NCBI GenBank assembly: GCA_008360975.2
Contig: CM039188.1
Span: 28,237,944-28,301,943, forward strand
From: Lichenostomus cassidix
Taxonomy: Eukaryota > Chordata > Aves > Passeriformes > Meliphagidae
Direction: 5' to 3'
Length of the DNA: 64,000 bases
Every line of letters starts with the position of its first letter. Position 1 is the stretch's first letter. This document shows positions 39,369-52,480 of the stretch, in pieces. Made by a program: the position numbers and the translations under genes. The notes under the pieces are model-generated. The model worked only from the letters and a program-made list of their open reading frames with translations. It made no database searches and was not told where the DNA came from.

Positions 39369-42300
39369 CCCTCTCCAGAGGGACAGTCAAAGGAGCTGTA
39401 GCATTGCTGGGAAATGCAAAGTCAGGGTGGACACAGGAATCCGCATCCATCATAACGAATGACAGCAGTTGGGTTGATAAAGTTGTTCAGTGTCCAAGTG
39501 TTCCTCAAAGTCTGATGATGCCCAGGAGCTCTGCAAGGGGAGCTTTTCACTTACTTACCTTGTGTTAATTCACTCCTGTGGGGGCCAAACACTCTGATTT
39601 TCTGCAGGTTCAGGGAATTTCAGGGTGTGCCACTACCTGGCTCCTTCAGTGACACATTTCTGTGCTGGCTGAAGCCACACAACTCAATATCTCTGGTTTT
39701 TTTTGACAAAACAATTAAGTGAGGAAGTTGCTGTGGTTTTAGTGTTTGTCTGCCAGCTGTGGGGATCCCCACTGACACAGTGAAGTAACAAAATACTACC
39801 AGGGGAAATTGGTGCAAAGGGCAAAGCATTACAACAGGAGAGCCTCAGCACGTGTTTGGATCTGTATTTGGCTTTTTTATGCTATAAATACATTGGCTCA
39901 GGTAGAAATGAGTCACTGCTTGGCCTTGCTTGGCCCTTCTTGTGTATTGTAAAATGGCAAGTTAAATAATGTAACTGTCATTCTTCCATATGAACATAAA
40001 ACAGGTAAATTTAAATAATAACAGATCAATTTAAATCGCAGCAGATGGCAAGGCAAAGACTCCTTTTGCTGCAGCAGCAGCAGTAAAATAGTGGGAGATC
40101 TGAGTTCCATTACTGCTTTTTACCAAGAGTCACAGTGCTCACACAGTCCTCCCTTGCCCTCCTACCTGCCATGTTGGACCTAATGCTGGACTTGCCATGA
40201 CCATCCAAACCCATCACCTGGGAGTTTCTTGGAGTGAGGAAAAAGCAGTTTGGTTGCCATGTTAACCTGATTAACACCAGACATATTTTGCATTATTCTA
40301 GAAGGCATTATCAGTTAATAATACCCATAATTATTAATGTCATCCTTTGTAGTTCTTAAAACCATTTCTTAAACTATGAACATCTCTTCTTCTTATGTCC
40401 TTGGAAATAAAAAAAAAATTCCCTTCAAATTTTTTTGACCCTAATGCAGAAAAACTATGACGTAGATACATCTTTCATCTAATCTTCACAAATTCTCATT
40501 ATTTCATGTTGTATTAATCTATTGAGACAGGACTGGTGAAAGGATGAATTAAGTAGAAAGAATCATTCTTACACTTTCACTTTTTTTGGAAATATTTAAA
40601 TATCTTCCTGCAATGAACACGTTTCTTCTGACAATCTTCCTAGCATAGCTGAATTGTGTTTCTGATGTGGTAATTCCCAGGTGTGGATGAGTTCATTGAC
40701 TGTGAACTTCTCACTGCTTCACCTGTACTCTGCCCACCTCTTTATCTCCACATGCAACTGCTCAGATTTCCAGCACCTGAGAAACTTTTAACAGCTTCTG
40801 GTTTTAAAAAGTGATCTTGTCAAAGAAATGTTTCCCTTTGTAGTCAGTCTTTCTATAATTTCTTCAGGACAATAGGTAGTGTTGAATTAGGTAGTCATTT
40901 AAATGTAGATATCCCCCTGGGTAATGTAAGTTCAGAATGGCCTTTTTATACTACAGTAGACTTGAATCACTGCTTATTTAATGTGAAAGCATTAAAGAAA
41001 TTCCTTCTGCTAAACACTGAGCTATACAGTTGAAGGAATATGAAAAACACAGTCAATTAAGCATAACAATAATTTCGATGGTTTTTTAAAGTTATTTTAT
41101 TTAACAATACTTAGAGTAGGCCGAAACAAGGACTTTCTGGTGTGGTAATAACACTTTAGAGGCATAAATTGAAAGTAGTCCCCTAAGTGATTGTTAGTGT
41201 CATAACTCTTGAGTAATGCAGCTGTCCTGTTGCCATGCCTATAAATGAGATTTTGTGTATTCCACTATCCTATAGTATTCATTATGCTCTTCTAGTTTGT
41301 AGTCAATATTTTTGTACCCTTTTGGACAAAGGCATTTCTGATGTTGTGAGCAGAAACCTGGTACCCTGGGAATCAAATCCAATTATCTGTATGGCAGGGT
41401 AAAGTTACAAATTACTATCACTGGGATAAATGCATTCAACAGACTTGTACCTGAATAATTTCTCTCAGGATTAAGTGTAATTGAATTCAGGTTCTTTCTT
41501 GAAATCTGAATCAATTATTGTCAGGATTGTCAGATCTTGCACTTTTATCACAAATCTCATGATAGCTGTTGTTCTTCTGTGAACTTTTGGCTTCTATGAT
41601 CAAATGATAATACAGGATTCTTGGCTGGCATTTGATTTTGTTTAAAAGAGAATATTTTTTGAGCCTCCTGGAGAAGAGGTTGCAGATGTCATAAGATCAC
41701 ATCCTGAAGACTCAAAACTCTCAAGGCACATAAGAAAAACATTTTTTTAATTCATTGTGTGAATCTTAATATTTTACTGTCTCACTGTTTTATACTTAAG
41801 GTTCTGCAGTGTACTTTACATTTCCAAGTATTAAAATGTGGACAGAAAAGCACAACATCACCACTTCTATATCATTAAGAACTTTTAAAATCCTCTTGCA
41901 CAATTAAATGATGACTTAGTTTTGTTGTGTTACTTGTATTGGTTGATAATGCAGATGCTAACTTAAGAACGAGGAGGAACTTCACTAAATTTAGATCCAT
42001 TTATAGTATATGGGCCTTGAGTAAACTACAAAGCAGTTCTGCAATTGTTTCATAGTTCTTTGGGGCATGAAAAGCATGTCTTAGCACCTCTAGGTTTCTC
42101 ATTTCTCAGTGGGCCTCAGTTCCATGTTGAGTCCCTCATGAAAAGAGCAGAGAGGCAGAGGATCTGTTTTCAGACCATGTGCCCCGTGCTTTGTTGTCCC
42201 TTGGTGGGTCAGGAGAGCAGGAGGACAAGGTGCTCAGTGCTGGCACTTCCATGTGGAGCCTGCCATGTCTACCTGGCCCACAGAATGGGGGATGAGTATG

Positions 42301-43734
42301 CTCAGAAAATACTTAATGTTGGGAAAAAGGAACGGCCAGATTCCTAACAGGTTCCTATGGACATGTGCAAACTGGAACTTGGCAGAGGTCTTCTGAGTGA
42401 CTAAATTTGGGGAAATTTTCACAGGAATGATATAATGTGTATTCTTGACATCAGGGCTAAGCCCTGCAAAATTTTAAACCCTTGCTTAAAGGCATGGAGG
42501 GTCTGGAGCATCTCATTTGAGCAGAAATAAAACTACTAACACAGGAGTGGGTTTTGTACTTTTTTGTCCTTTCCTCTCATTGTGGACCTTTTACCTCTAA
42601 ATTCATCAAGTTCAGCCTTAGGCAGACACCTGGTATGGAAAGTTTCACTCTGAACATCTTGTCTGATAAGGCCATGAGAAAGTGAGAGCTAAGTCCTGGA
42701 CCATTAAATGTCAGACCACTTCCTGTATTATAACCTAAATTATTTGTGGTCAGCAGGTCACCTTGGTCACCCCACAGATATCAGTGGGATTACTCAGGTG
42801 GGTAATGGAGTGGGTTTGCCCTGTCAGTCAGGAACGGTAAGTGTTTTATTGCAGGCACTGCTGACTTAATTTCACTTGATAACCAAGGCCTGTGAAATTA
42901 AATTTTCTCTGCTTCAGTTGAATATTGTGATTAGGAGATTATTTAAGTGTAGATCACTAATTCTGACAGGGCTTGTTCCTCATTTTGAGACAGAGCTGCT
43001 GGGAAGCAGGGAGCGGAAAGCTCATGGGGCTGAGGTCTGCTGCTATTGACTCCATCAGAAGAGTTGACAGAATGTATCTAAGTTAATCATGGAGCAAACA
43101 TGACAGTGGTTCTGGGATATATCCTGTAATCCTGTCATCCTCTGTGAATTGACCCAGGAATCAAAGTTAATGTTACTGAACTTAAAAATTTGTTGTTTGA
43201 CTTTTACTGCCAATATTGACTTTTCAGAGCAATTGCCCACTAGATAATAAAGATCTGTGATGCAGGGGATATTCAGTTTAGCAACTCCACTTGCTGGCAA
43301 CTTCTGGAAGTTCTGAAAAGGTCTGGTTCTCTGGACATGTCTACCACAAAGTTTGTCTGACACACACATTGCTCCTGTCCCAGACAGCACCTTTGTTCCT
43401 TTTCTCATATTATGTCCAGATTTAAAAAACAAGGTAAACATAAAATATTTAAATTACACAGATTGGCTCTGTGCTCATAAAATATTCACTGAATGGCCAA
43501 TTCACACCCCAGCACTTTTCAGTGTTAGAATGAAGCACTATGTGCCTTGTTCAAAAGCTAAAAATTTTTCATTCAATGTACATTCAATGGGATAATAATA
43601 ACAGCTGAGATAGACACACAACAGCATGCAAAATCAATATCTGCCCCTCCTCTCTGCAGAGCTGTGAAACATCAAACCTTAGACTTATGCCTCTTATGAG
43701 TAGGAACACAATTTTTGCTGGGAGCTGAATCAGT

Positions 43735-43820
43735 GTGGTAGTGGTTTTAGACGGATGGTTGGACTTTGTGATCTTAAAAGTCTTTCCCGACCTTAATGAT
43801 TCTCTCATTCTGCGATTCTA
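43735..43820 (+). mobile_element. CR1 LINE, 5'-truncated 3' end
   Basis: The segment runs GGTAGTGGTTTTAGACGGAT, then GGTTGGACTTTGTGATCTTA, then AAAGTCTTTCCCGACCTTAA, and closes with TGATTCTCTCATTCTGCGATTCTA. This is the standard CR1 3' end (GGTTGGACTnGATGATCTTAAAGGTCTTTnCCnACC and 8-mer repeats). About 85 bp survive. The left border is approximate because CR1 truncates irregularly and makes no duplication. Confidence 0.92.
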
Positions 43821-46800
43821 AGTCAATGCTGTTTTGTTTTGTTTCTCTGGATTTTTTTAAGAACTTCTCAGTTCCTAGATATTCTCTTACTCCCATCAGA
43901 GGTGGATTTGCAGGCAGAAATTAGAGGATGTAGTAGAAATGAACTGCCAGAGCTGCCCATACAAGCAACACATGTGCTCTCCCTTTCTTGGGTGGCAGAT
44001 TCCTCAGACAAGACATATCACTTGTCAGCTTATCATTCTGATAATTGTGGCTGTGGAGAGGGCTCTGCTGGTATAAAACTTGTTATTTTTCTGTGAGCTA
44101 TATAAAAGTGCACTTTGGGTTATCAGCCATCAATTACCGTGAAGCAGCAAAATAAAAGCAAACTCCCTCCAGCTCCAGAGGGTAGACTGTGGCTTCGACC
44201 AAAATGCAAACATTCACAAGTCATTGACTTTGGTGGGTTTTTTGCGGAGCTAAATCTTATCTGTAAAGCTGCCAAAGATCTGGGACTGAGGAACCAGGAC
44301 AGCTGGGGTAGTGCAGGGTGCCCTTCTTTCTTGTCCATTTGTTGCCCAGAAGCAAGTTTTTTCATGAAGGATTAAGTAGCTGGGAAAGAATAGAGCTGTG
44401 GTATCCTGGCAGCACATCCTGCTCTTGAGCAGGGGAGTTTGAAGCGCAGCCAGACCACTAGTGAATAAAATTCTGCCATCTGTGATGGCGAAAAATTGTG
44501 AGACAAAATCAAAGTAATAAGAATAAAATGCTTGTAAATGCAGCCACATAAACCAAATGTCAGGAAGTCAAACCTGTGCATGGAAGAGAAGTTCTTTCCA
44601 TCACTCCGCCACGTGCTAGCCAAAGGATTCCTGTAGACTGCATTTATGTTCATACTTCGTTATCCACATTTTTCAAGCCATTCACCAGCATTTTTATTGA
44701 CCAATGGCTCCACACAAATATTGCCCTTGGCTTTTGAGGACCTAGCACGCGTTTTTTGTGTTGTGGAAATGGGTCTCTAGCCTGTAAGCCTCACTCTCCA
44801 GATAACAGTGTTTCATGCTGCAGCTAAAAGGGAGTTTTATGAACATCTTTAAATAGGATGTACTAACTCTCATAAAGTAGCCTTTTATTAGACACATTTC
44901 TACCCATTCTTCTGATTTCCTGAAGCTGAGGAAGGTGAGCTTCTCCCAGTTCCCATGTGTGGGCTTTAGAGCTGTGTACAAAGGCAACAGACTGGACAGC
45001 CAGTGCCTGCAGTAATTTGTGTACTGAGTAAATCTTCATCAAAGCCATACAGGGACAATCCTGTAATTCACTCACCACTCAAAAGACACATTCTGTCTTT
45101 CACCTGAAGTACCCATATGCACTAGAATCTATTTTACTAGTTGAAAATGGTATCAGTGGAGGGGCTCAAATCAATGGATCCAACAAGACTGATTGGTTAA
45201 AGAAAAGTCACGCTGTTTCATCAGTCCTTAACGAGTTTCAGAATGATTCAGAATTGTCACAAATGTTTTATTTCTGAGATTCCTAGGGCATAGTGCACAA
45301 AGCTGCACAAAGGGCTCAAACCAGCAGATCAGGGTAAGACTACAAGTGACAGATACAGCCAGTCACTGGAAAAAGCACAGAGGGAAGAGGTGCTGCAACT
45401 TCCATTTGAGAAGTGATGAGATGTTTAGAACCAGTGAACCATACAGAGCAGAATGTACTGGTACCTGCATTTATTTTAGTAAATTGCTGCATTTGTAGCG
45501 TGGGAGGCTTCTCCTGCTCCTAATTGTGTGGAATCACACTGGCGTAAAACTGAGTAAATCTTCCAATGTAGGAAGAATTTTTCTAAGCCTATTACCACTA
45601 TGAGCAAGTGCAGAATTTGATTATTACAGTTACTGAAGTTAATTACACCCAGATTCATAATTACAAATAACACTAAATTTATACTAGAAGAGGAACATGT
45701 TTTTACAATTCATGATGGTAGCAGAAGAAGCATAGAACATGTACATTTGATTCTTCAGTTACAAATAAATTTTCTGTCCAAGAGCAAATAGTCTCTGAAT
45801 TACATTTACATGACCTTGGGCTGGGGATCTACACACTCCCTGATGTAAGCCTAGCTACTCAAATCATGTTTCCCTTGAGAGGAGATTATTTTGTGCTATA
45901 TCAATCTGGTCCATGCAGGACTTGGAAAAAGCATCAGATGTTTAGGCAGTGCAAATCCTTTTGCCATAGGCAAGGTTACTAATTAAAAAGCCTGAATATA
46001 CAGAAGCACCAGATGCAGCCCAACCAAGGATGAATGTCAAGAAATTGGCGAGGAAAAGGGAAAAACCAAGAAAGAGGTTAGGATGAGATCAGATGGCTTT
46101 TTTTCACAAAATGTTCCCTTTCCACTTGTAATTTCTTCCCAACCAGTTTGGTGGTATCTGACATTAGGTCTTGCAGCAGGGAGTCTCATGAGTTGTGTCT
46201 TACCATGGAAGTCGCATATTGTGGCATTTCATATGCAGTGTCTGGTCATATCCCATCCTGTCACATTTTATTAGGTGTGCTGTCATTATGTGACACTTTG
46301 CTGGTGGCATGAGGTCTCTCTGCAGCTCATCATTACAGACTTTGTTTTCTGTGTTTCTGTTGACATTTCCTTGAGATCTTGAATGTGACTTCAGACAATG
46401 TTGTTGAAATATGTTTCCAGTTCACAACAACCATCAGTTCTTTCAACTGAAACAGGACTTCATGCATTCTAAGTGTGAATAAATATCAGCTGATGGAGGT
46501 TAATTGTGCTGGAAAGTTTTATCTTCTCCACCGTGTTGGTGTGGGGAAATCAAAGTAGATCAATTTACTAAAGTCTATGCAGTCAAGCTGGATGCACCAC
46601 AGCGTTTGAACAGGTGCTTAAACATAAGTGCAGACTGAAGTTCTGCCATAAATTAACCTGAACTTGGGATCTATGTGAATTCCTAATGTGTATTGTGAAA
46701 AAGCTAAATGTTACTGCTCAGAGAATAGGTTTGTGTAAGCCTGGGATAGTAGCAGAGGAAAACAAGGTTGATAGACATCTTTCTCTGGAGCAGTTCTGCT

Positions 46801-49800
46801 TGTGTGTTTTTGGGGTTTTTTTCAGCCTGCCCTTGGCTCTGTGAACACTCACATTGCAATTCATGGAGTGCCACCAGGGTCCCTGTATGTCACTGAATTC
46901 TTCTGCATTCTGCTCTAGTCTTCATTGCTGTGATGAATGTTCTCTTCCTGATTTGTCATGAGCATCCTTTTGGGACCTGCCCTGCAATACATGATGCTTC
47001 TCTGACATAGTAAAGGGCTAGAACATACACCCTGGGAAGTTGCTTGTTTCCATCAACATCCTTGTTTTGAAGACTAGCAAAAGTGCTGTGCAGTGGTAAA
47101 TCTCATGGATTGAACTGCCTGGTTGTTTGCTTTGCACTGCTCTCATTACTCAGTGCTTTTAAACTGCTTTTGAGAGGATTATAACTCATCTTTGTCATTT
47201 ACAAATAGCAGCATATAAACATTGGGTGTTTAATAGTTATTCCAATCATGCAGGCAAGATTTCCTTAGCCATCTCTGTAGGTTTTAGATTTTTGTTTAAA
47301 GTAATTCCTTGCTCTAAGTGAAAAACATTAATTTTTAGGTAACAGGCACAGGTGTCCTTCAAACCTCCAGTAAATGATCTTACTAAGTACTTGAGTAAAA
47401 TGAAGGGTTTTTCATCAGATTAAAGAGGTGGGAATAAAGAGCTGTATTGTCTCTTAGATGGAGGGAAACTGCCTGTGTTTTATATCCAAGAAAGATGCAT
47501 AAGTTGTTGTTAAAAAGGATGAGGGGTGCCAGATGCTCCCCCAAAAGAAAGGAGGGGTGTGATTCTTCTTTTCCACTGGTTCACAGAAAAGAATTACTTC
47601 ACTTGTTTAAGGCCATGGTTACCTTGATAAATAAAGCCTCAATTTTGGAGCCTCTATGGACCTTCAGCATGACTGTCTTAGGAATAGGTGAGACTTCAGT
47701 GTGGCTGACAACTATGACATTTTTACATGTACTTTGCCTGAGTCAGATTTGTGGCTGGATCTCTCTGATAGACTTAATTCAGGTTCTACCACTAAAGCAT
47801 TGAGAACAAAACTTATTTTTTGAGATACTTCTTTATTGTTTTCTAGGATTCTGTATTTTTGGTTCAGCACATGTTAAGTAATACAATGCAAAGGTTACCT
47901 CCTTTCCTGGACATGTGCATCACTGTCAAACTTAGTGAATGTCACCACAGGTGGATGTGGAAATACTGTGTTTATATTTGGAATAACTGCATATATCTAC
48001 ATACACCCCCTCCACAGGATCAAGTGGTACCTTAGTAATAGTTTGAAGTAAGCATGTGAATCGGACTGGTGCTCACAAATTTTGTTCATGCTAAGAATAA
48101 AAGAAGTCAGTTTCTGCAAACATGAAATAGAAGTTGTGATGTGCAATATGTCAGATTTCAATGGCAAATGGGAACATCTCATTCAGTCTAAGCTATGTAG
48201 CTTAGAGTAGGTCACAGCATAGACTGGAAATGCACAAGGTATCCAGTGATTTGGAGCTTTAATAGTCAGGATTCTTTTTAATCAGTCAAATACTTGCGTT
48301 GGAATGAAACATCAGGCCCTAAGAGGGACTGATTTTCCTGAGCAGTGACAACCAGGATGTGATTTCTGTTTTATGATTAACAGCTGTTCTGCCTGTGGTG
48401 TTGCAGTGACATGGAGTTGGTCTTTTCAATGCTGTGGAATTCACAAGTGGGGCTTTGTAGCAATTTATTTCAGGTGGTACTAGTGGTAGTACATAACCTA
48501 GGAGGTTTTTGAATCAGCTTCCTATAGTGAATTGTTCCTGAAAAATCTTCATAATCTTATTAATATTGACTGATTCTTTGTATTAGGGTTTCCCAGGGAT
48601 TGGTGGAGTCTAAAGGATTAAAGGCCTCTGAGTCAAGGATGACCTAGATTCTGATAGATTTTACTATGCAAATCCTTACAGTCAGAGGTCATTACTGGAA
48701 ACATCTGAAGCTAATATGAGTTAATACATTTGAGTGCTCTCTGAAATTAATGAGTATTTTGGCTCCAGGTGAGTAAAATACAGTTTCTGTTTAAGTATTT
48801 CAAAACTGGTTTGATTTAGAAGTCTACTCAAAAAGTGGAATAGTATCTTAAATATCCAATGCTCCTTCTGAAATGTTGGGTTCTGGAGACCCTTTTGAAA
48901 GCAGGATTTTTCCCTGAAGGTTGGAAACTTTCTCCTCTGCCCTTTATAACATGATAATTTTAAGAAAACAGCAGATTCCTAACAATGAACAAAAAATTTT
49001 ACTTTCATTTTTGTAAAGAAAATTCTCTGAGCATTTTTTTGTTAAGTTGAAAAATTAACTAAGAACTGCAAGAAATTAATAAACAACTGGCTTTCCCATT
49101 TCAAAACAGAAGGATGATTTATATGCGTAGCTACTTTTCTGTGCTTACAAAGTACACTATTACTTGAAGATCTGATAAGTAGAAGTATAATTCCTAAATA
49201 ACCTGGTCCTTGTCTGTTACAGTCCAGCTGTCCCTACTGTTTGAGTGGGTGCAGGAATTGGATCAAAACCAGGAAGATTCTCATTGTAATTAATATATAA
49301 AGGCATTGATGCATTTTCCTTTATGGTAGCTTCCCAAAGTTCAGCACGTGAACCTTAGGACACAAATAAAAAGCCCTCTATTTGGCTCTTATAGTATGTT
49401 TTCATTTCTTCATTTATTTCACAAGTGTATTTACTTATATTTGTTTCTTTTATTAATACTTGCCCTTTTATACTATGCCTTTTTGCTAAGCATGTGGAAA
49501 TATGTAAATATCCCAAGCAAAGACATTCCATTTCAGGCCAGTGGCAGGGCAGGACATTATGATTATGCTATTTATGAATAAACACAGGCGTTTACCCAAA
49601 ATATTCAAAGCTGACTCTGAAAAGCCTACAAGTTAGGCATATGTTTTAATACTTGTTTTTGGAAGTCTCTCAAGCAAGAATTCAGTAGCAGAGGTGGGGA
49701 CAGAGTACAAGGAGCTGGGCTCTCCCTTTTCTGCTATCATGAGCGTGCTGGGACAGGTTCTAATTCTGGTGATTTTGTTTTGGACCAGGGTGATATCCTT

Positions 49801-49879
49801 GAAGTCTGTAGCACTTTAGTGACTGGCCTTAGGTGTTGACCCTGGTTGTGAGAAGCTTTGGTAGCTGGAGCTTTAGCCA

Positions 49880-50420
49880 TCCCCATCCTCCTCTCGTTTC
49901 ATGTGGACGTGCACAACTCAGTGTCAGAGGAAATGCTGTAGGATGGGGATCCAGTGCAACTCGTTTTGAACACAAACATTCTTACCAGCTCTTTGCCACC
50001 CACACACAACGTCCTCGTCCGCTTCACGCGTGTCCCAAGGTCCCTGTGGGACAAAGCTCTGCACTCCCTGGGACAGAGGGAGAAGCCACCGCCGGCACTG
50101 CATCCTTTGACATCTCCCAGGGCGCTGCTGCTTCTCGCTCTGGTACTTCGCTGCTGCATCCAGCGAATACCAGCAAAATGTGGGTTAACGGGGCAGGCGT
50201 GGCACAGAAACAGTCTCTGGTGGAGTCATTAGGGTGTGCTGGCAGGCTGCCAGCCCGGTTGGTGCAATTTTACACTCACTTTTCAGCGCAAGCTTAAAGG
50301 GGAAACCTCCGTTCGCTTTAAGCCTTTACAGGCAGCGAGAGGCTGCCGGGGCATTCCTGCCCCTGGCCAGACCTCTGATGAACAGCTGGCTGGAAATTCT
50401 CATCTAAGCACTCGCAATGA
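49880..50420. promoter_or_regulatory. CpG-rich intronic segment (candidate regulatory element)
   Basis: By hand count there are about 23 CpG dinucleotides in roughly 540 bp, while most surrounding intron shows a few per kilobase. GC content is also clearly higher than in the flanks. It contains a palindromic CACGCGTG (50025-50032), and runs such as AACGTCCTCGTCCGCTTCAC are unlike the rest of the intron. It ends about 650 bp before the third visible exon. Such a composition fits a small CpG island, an intragenic promoter or enhancer, or a younger CpG-rich insertion. No TATA box, splice donor or coding similarity decides between these. Confidence 0.45.
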
Positions 50421-51044
50421 TTTGTTGCTGTGATTGTGGTTTTAAAACTGGTAGTCAGGACTATTTAAAATTAATGGATCTGCATGGGGTTGATTGGTGT
50501 TATTGCTGTCTCTTATGTTTGGATTTTCCCAGACTTAAAATTTAGAGTCTGAGTGTATTTTGAGGAGGGGGTTTAAGTGCTGGAAACAAAAAAAAAAGCA
50601 AAAAACCCCAACCCCTGGGAAGGCACAGTTAAGCAGGCACAGCTAGACTTCAGTCAGTACCATACACACATACCAGAGATTGTAGGTCTGTCCTGCAACA
50701 GGCTTCAGCTGCATGTGAAATTAATAGCAGCTGATAGTGCTCAGCTCCTGAAAGGGTTAGGTTATCACAGCTGTAGGAGATTTTAATTTGTTTCTCATGC
50801 AAAGAGTTAGTCAGAATAAAATAATTAGTTATTGTTCTATAATAAACAGAAATAAAAAAATTTTTCCCAAAGTAACTGCAATTATATTTAGCTTACTTTC
50901 TTGCTTTAAATGGAATCAATAACAAATGTATCTTTTTGGTTTTAGAAATGTTGGGTCAGTTTTCCTGTGATACATGCAGCCCTAGTTAATGCCTATTGAT
51001 CTGGAATTAGAGAGCAAAAGGGTTAAATCTCAATCCCTCTCTGA

Positions 51045-51242
<198 letters not shown>

Positions 51243-51824
51243 TAAGCATCTACCTGGGAGACAGGTGTTGAGAAATCTGATGCATGGTGTGCTTTAGGGG
51301 TGCATAAATAGGGAACTGCAAGCTAGGATCAGTTGGGGGAGTTTGTTAATTCTTTGCTTATTTATAATTCCTCAGGTCCTTTGAGTGTTTTATTGAAATT
51401 ACAAGGAGTGATTTGTGTGGACTGATTAGAGTAGTCTGTGGATCAGCATGGGTTTCCTGTTTGACAGAGAGATTATTTATAGGCACAGGGAAGTGAATTG
51501 AGCCAAATGTGTTTGAAGTGAATATTTTTAGTTGGTATTTATAGAAGATTGTTAAATGGTTGTGAGCTGAGGCCTTGTGATTTATATGGTTATTCCTGAT
51601 GTAGGGTAAGTGTATTCCTCTTAATAAAATACACACGTGTCCAACAGTCTTCACTGTTTCATTTTGCATGCAGCACCCTTCTATTTATCTTTGTGTATGT
51701 GGGGTTTATTCATAGTGTCAAAGAGGCTCTTATACTGCTGGTTCTACTAGCACTATGAATTAAACCAGCTCATTTTTGCCTAATTTAAAATACTTGAGGA
51801 TACTAGCCCCAAAAATTTGGAAGT

Positions 51825-51880
51825 GGGGGGGTGGAGGGTGTTTGGGGTTTTGGGGGGGGGTTTGTTTTGGCTTTTTTTTT
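51825..51880 (+). repeat. G-rich and T-rich low-complexity tract (G-quadruplex type)
   Basis: Four G runs follow each other on the + strand with short loops: seven G (51825-51831), three G, four G, then nine G (51852-51860), separated by four to five bases. T-rich sequence follows. This satisfies the G3+N1-7 pattern for a G-quadruplex, in both the coding-strand DNA and the pre-mRNA. Folding is not shown. Confidence 0.85.
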
Positions 51881-52463
51881 GCTTTCTCAGACTGAAAGTA
51901 TCATCAAATGAATGTTTGTGGAGTAGACTGATACGGAATTTGTAAATGTGAAATCTCTATCATTTGTTGTTTCAGTGGTTTTCTGTGACACCTTTAGCTT
52001 TGTTGACAGCAGTGAAGTTTTCCTGCCTTTTAGGGATCTTACTGGGCACTGAACCAAGTCCAATAAAACACTTATTATTTAGATCTTTGTATTTTTACAG
52101 GTTGCCCTTATCCATATGTACATGGTGTTCATATTCTGTATACATTATCATGTGCAAATATCCCAGGTCTTATGCATTTCACCAGACTGTCACAGAGAGT
52201 TAGATCAGCCTCCTCACCCTGAGCTTTCCTAATCTGACTCCTTTAATTTCCACGTGAGAAGTGCAGAAAACCATGAGCCATGACAGGAATCTCATAGGAA
52301 AAGCCCAAAATGCTCTAGAGTAGAATGGACAATGTGGGATCTGGTGGAGCTCTGCCCTTAAGAGCCCTCCTGGAGTCCTTAAGTATTTTACTACTGCCAT
52401 ATGCTAAGCTTTCCTCTAAGCCTTTTTCTGTCATTTTGGATGCAGAATTTTCTCTGCTGTGTC

Positions 52464-52480
52464 AAAAAAAAAAAAAAAAA
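52464..52480 (+). repeat. A17 homopolymer
   Basis: A pure run of 17 A. No AATAAA lies in the preceding 30 bases and no gene-like sequence adjoins it, so it is a simple homopolymer rather than a retrocopy tail. Confidence 0.9.

Noticed and set aside
52300..52480. A17 run as the poly(A) tail of a processed pseudogene
   Set aside because: There is no polyadenylation signal, no gene-like body and no flanking duplication.
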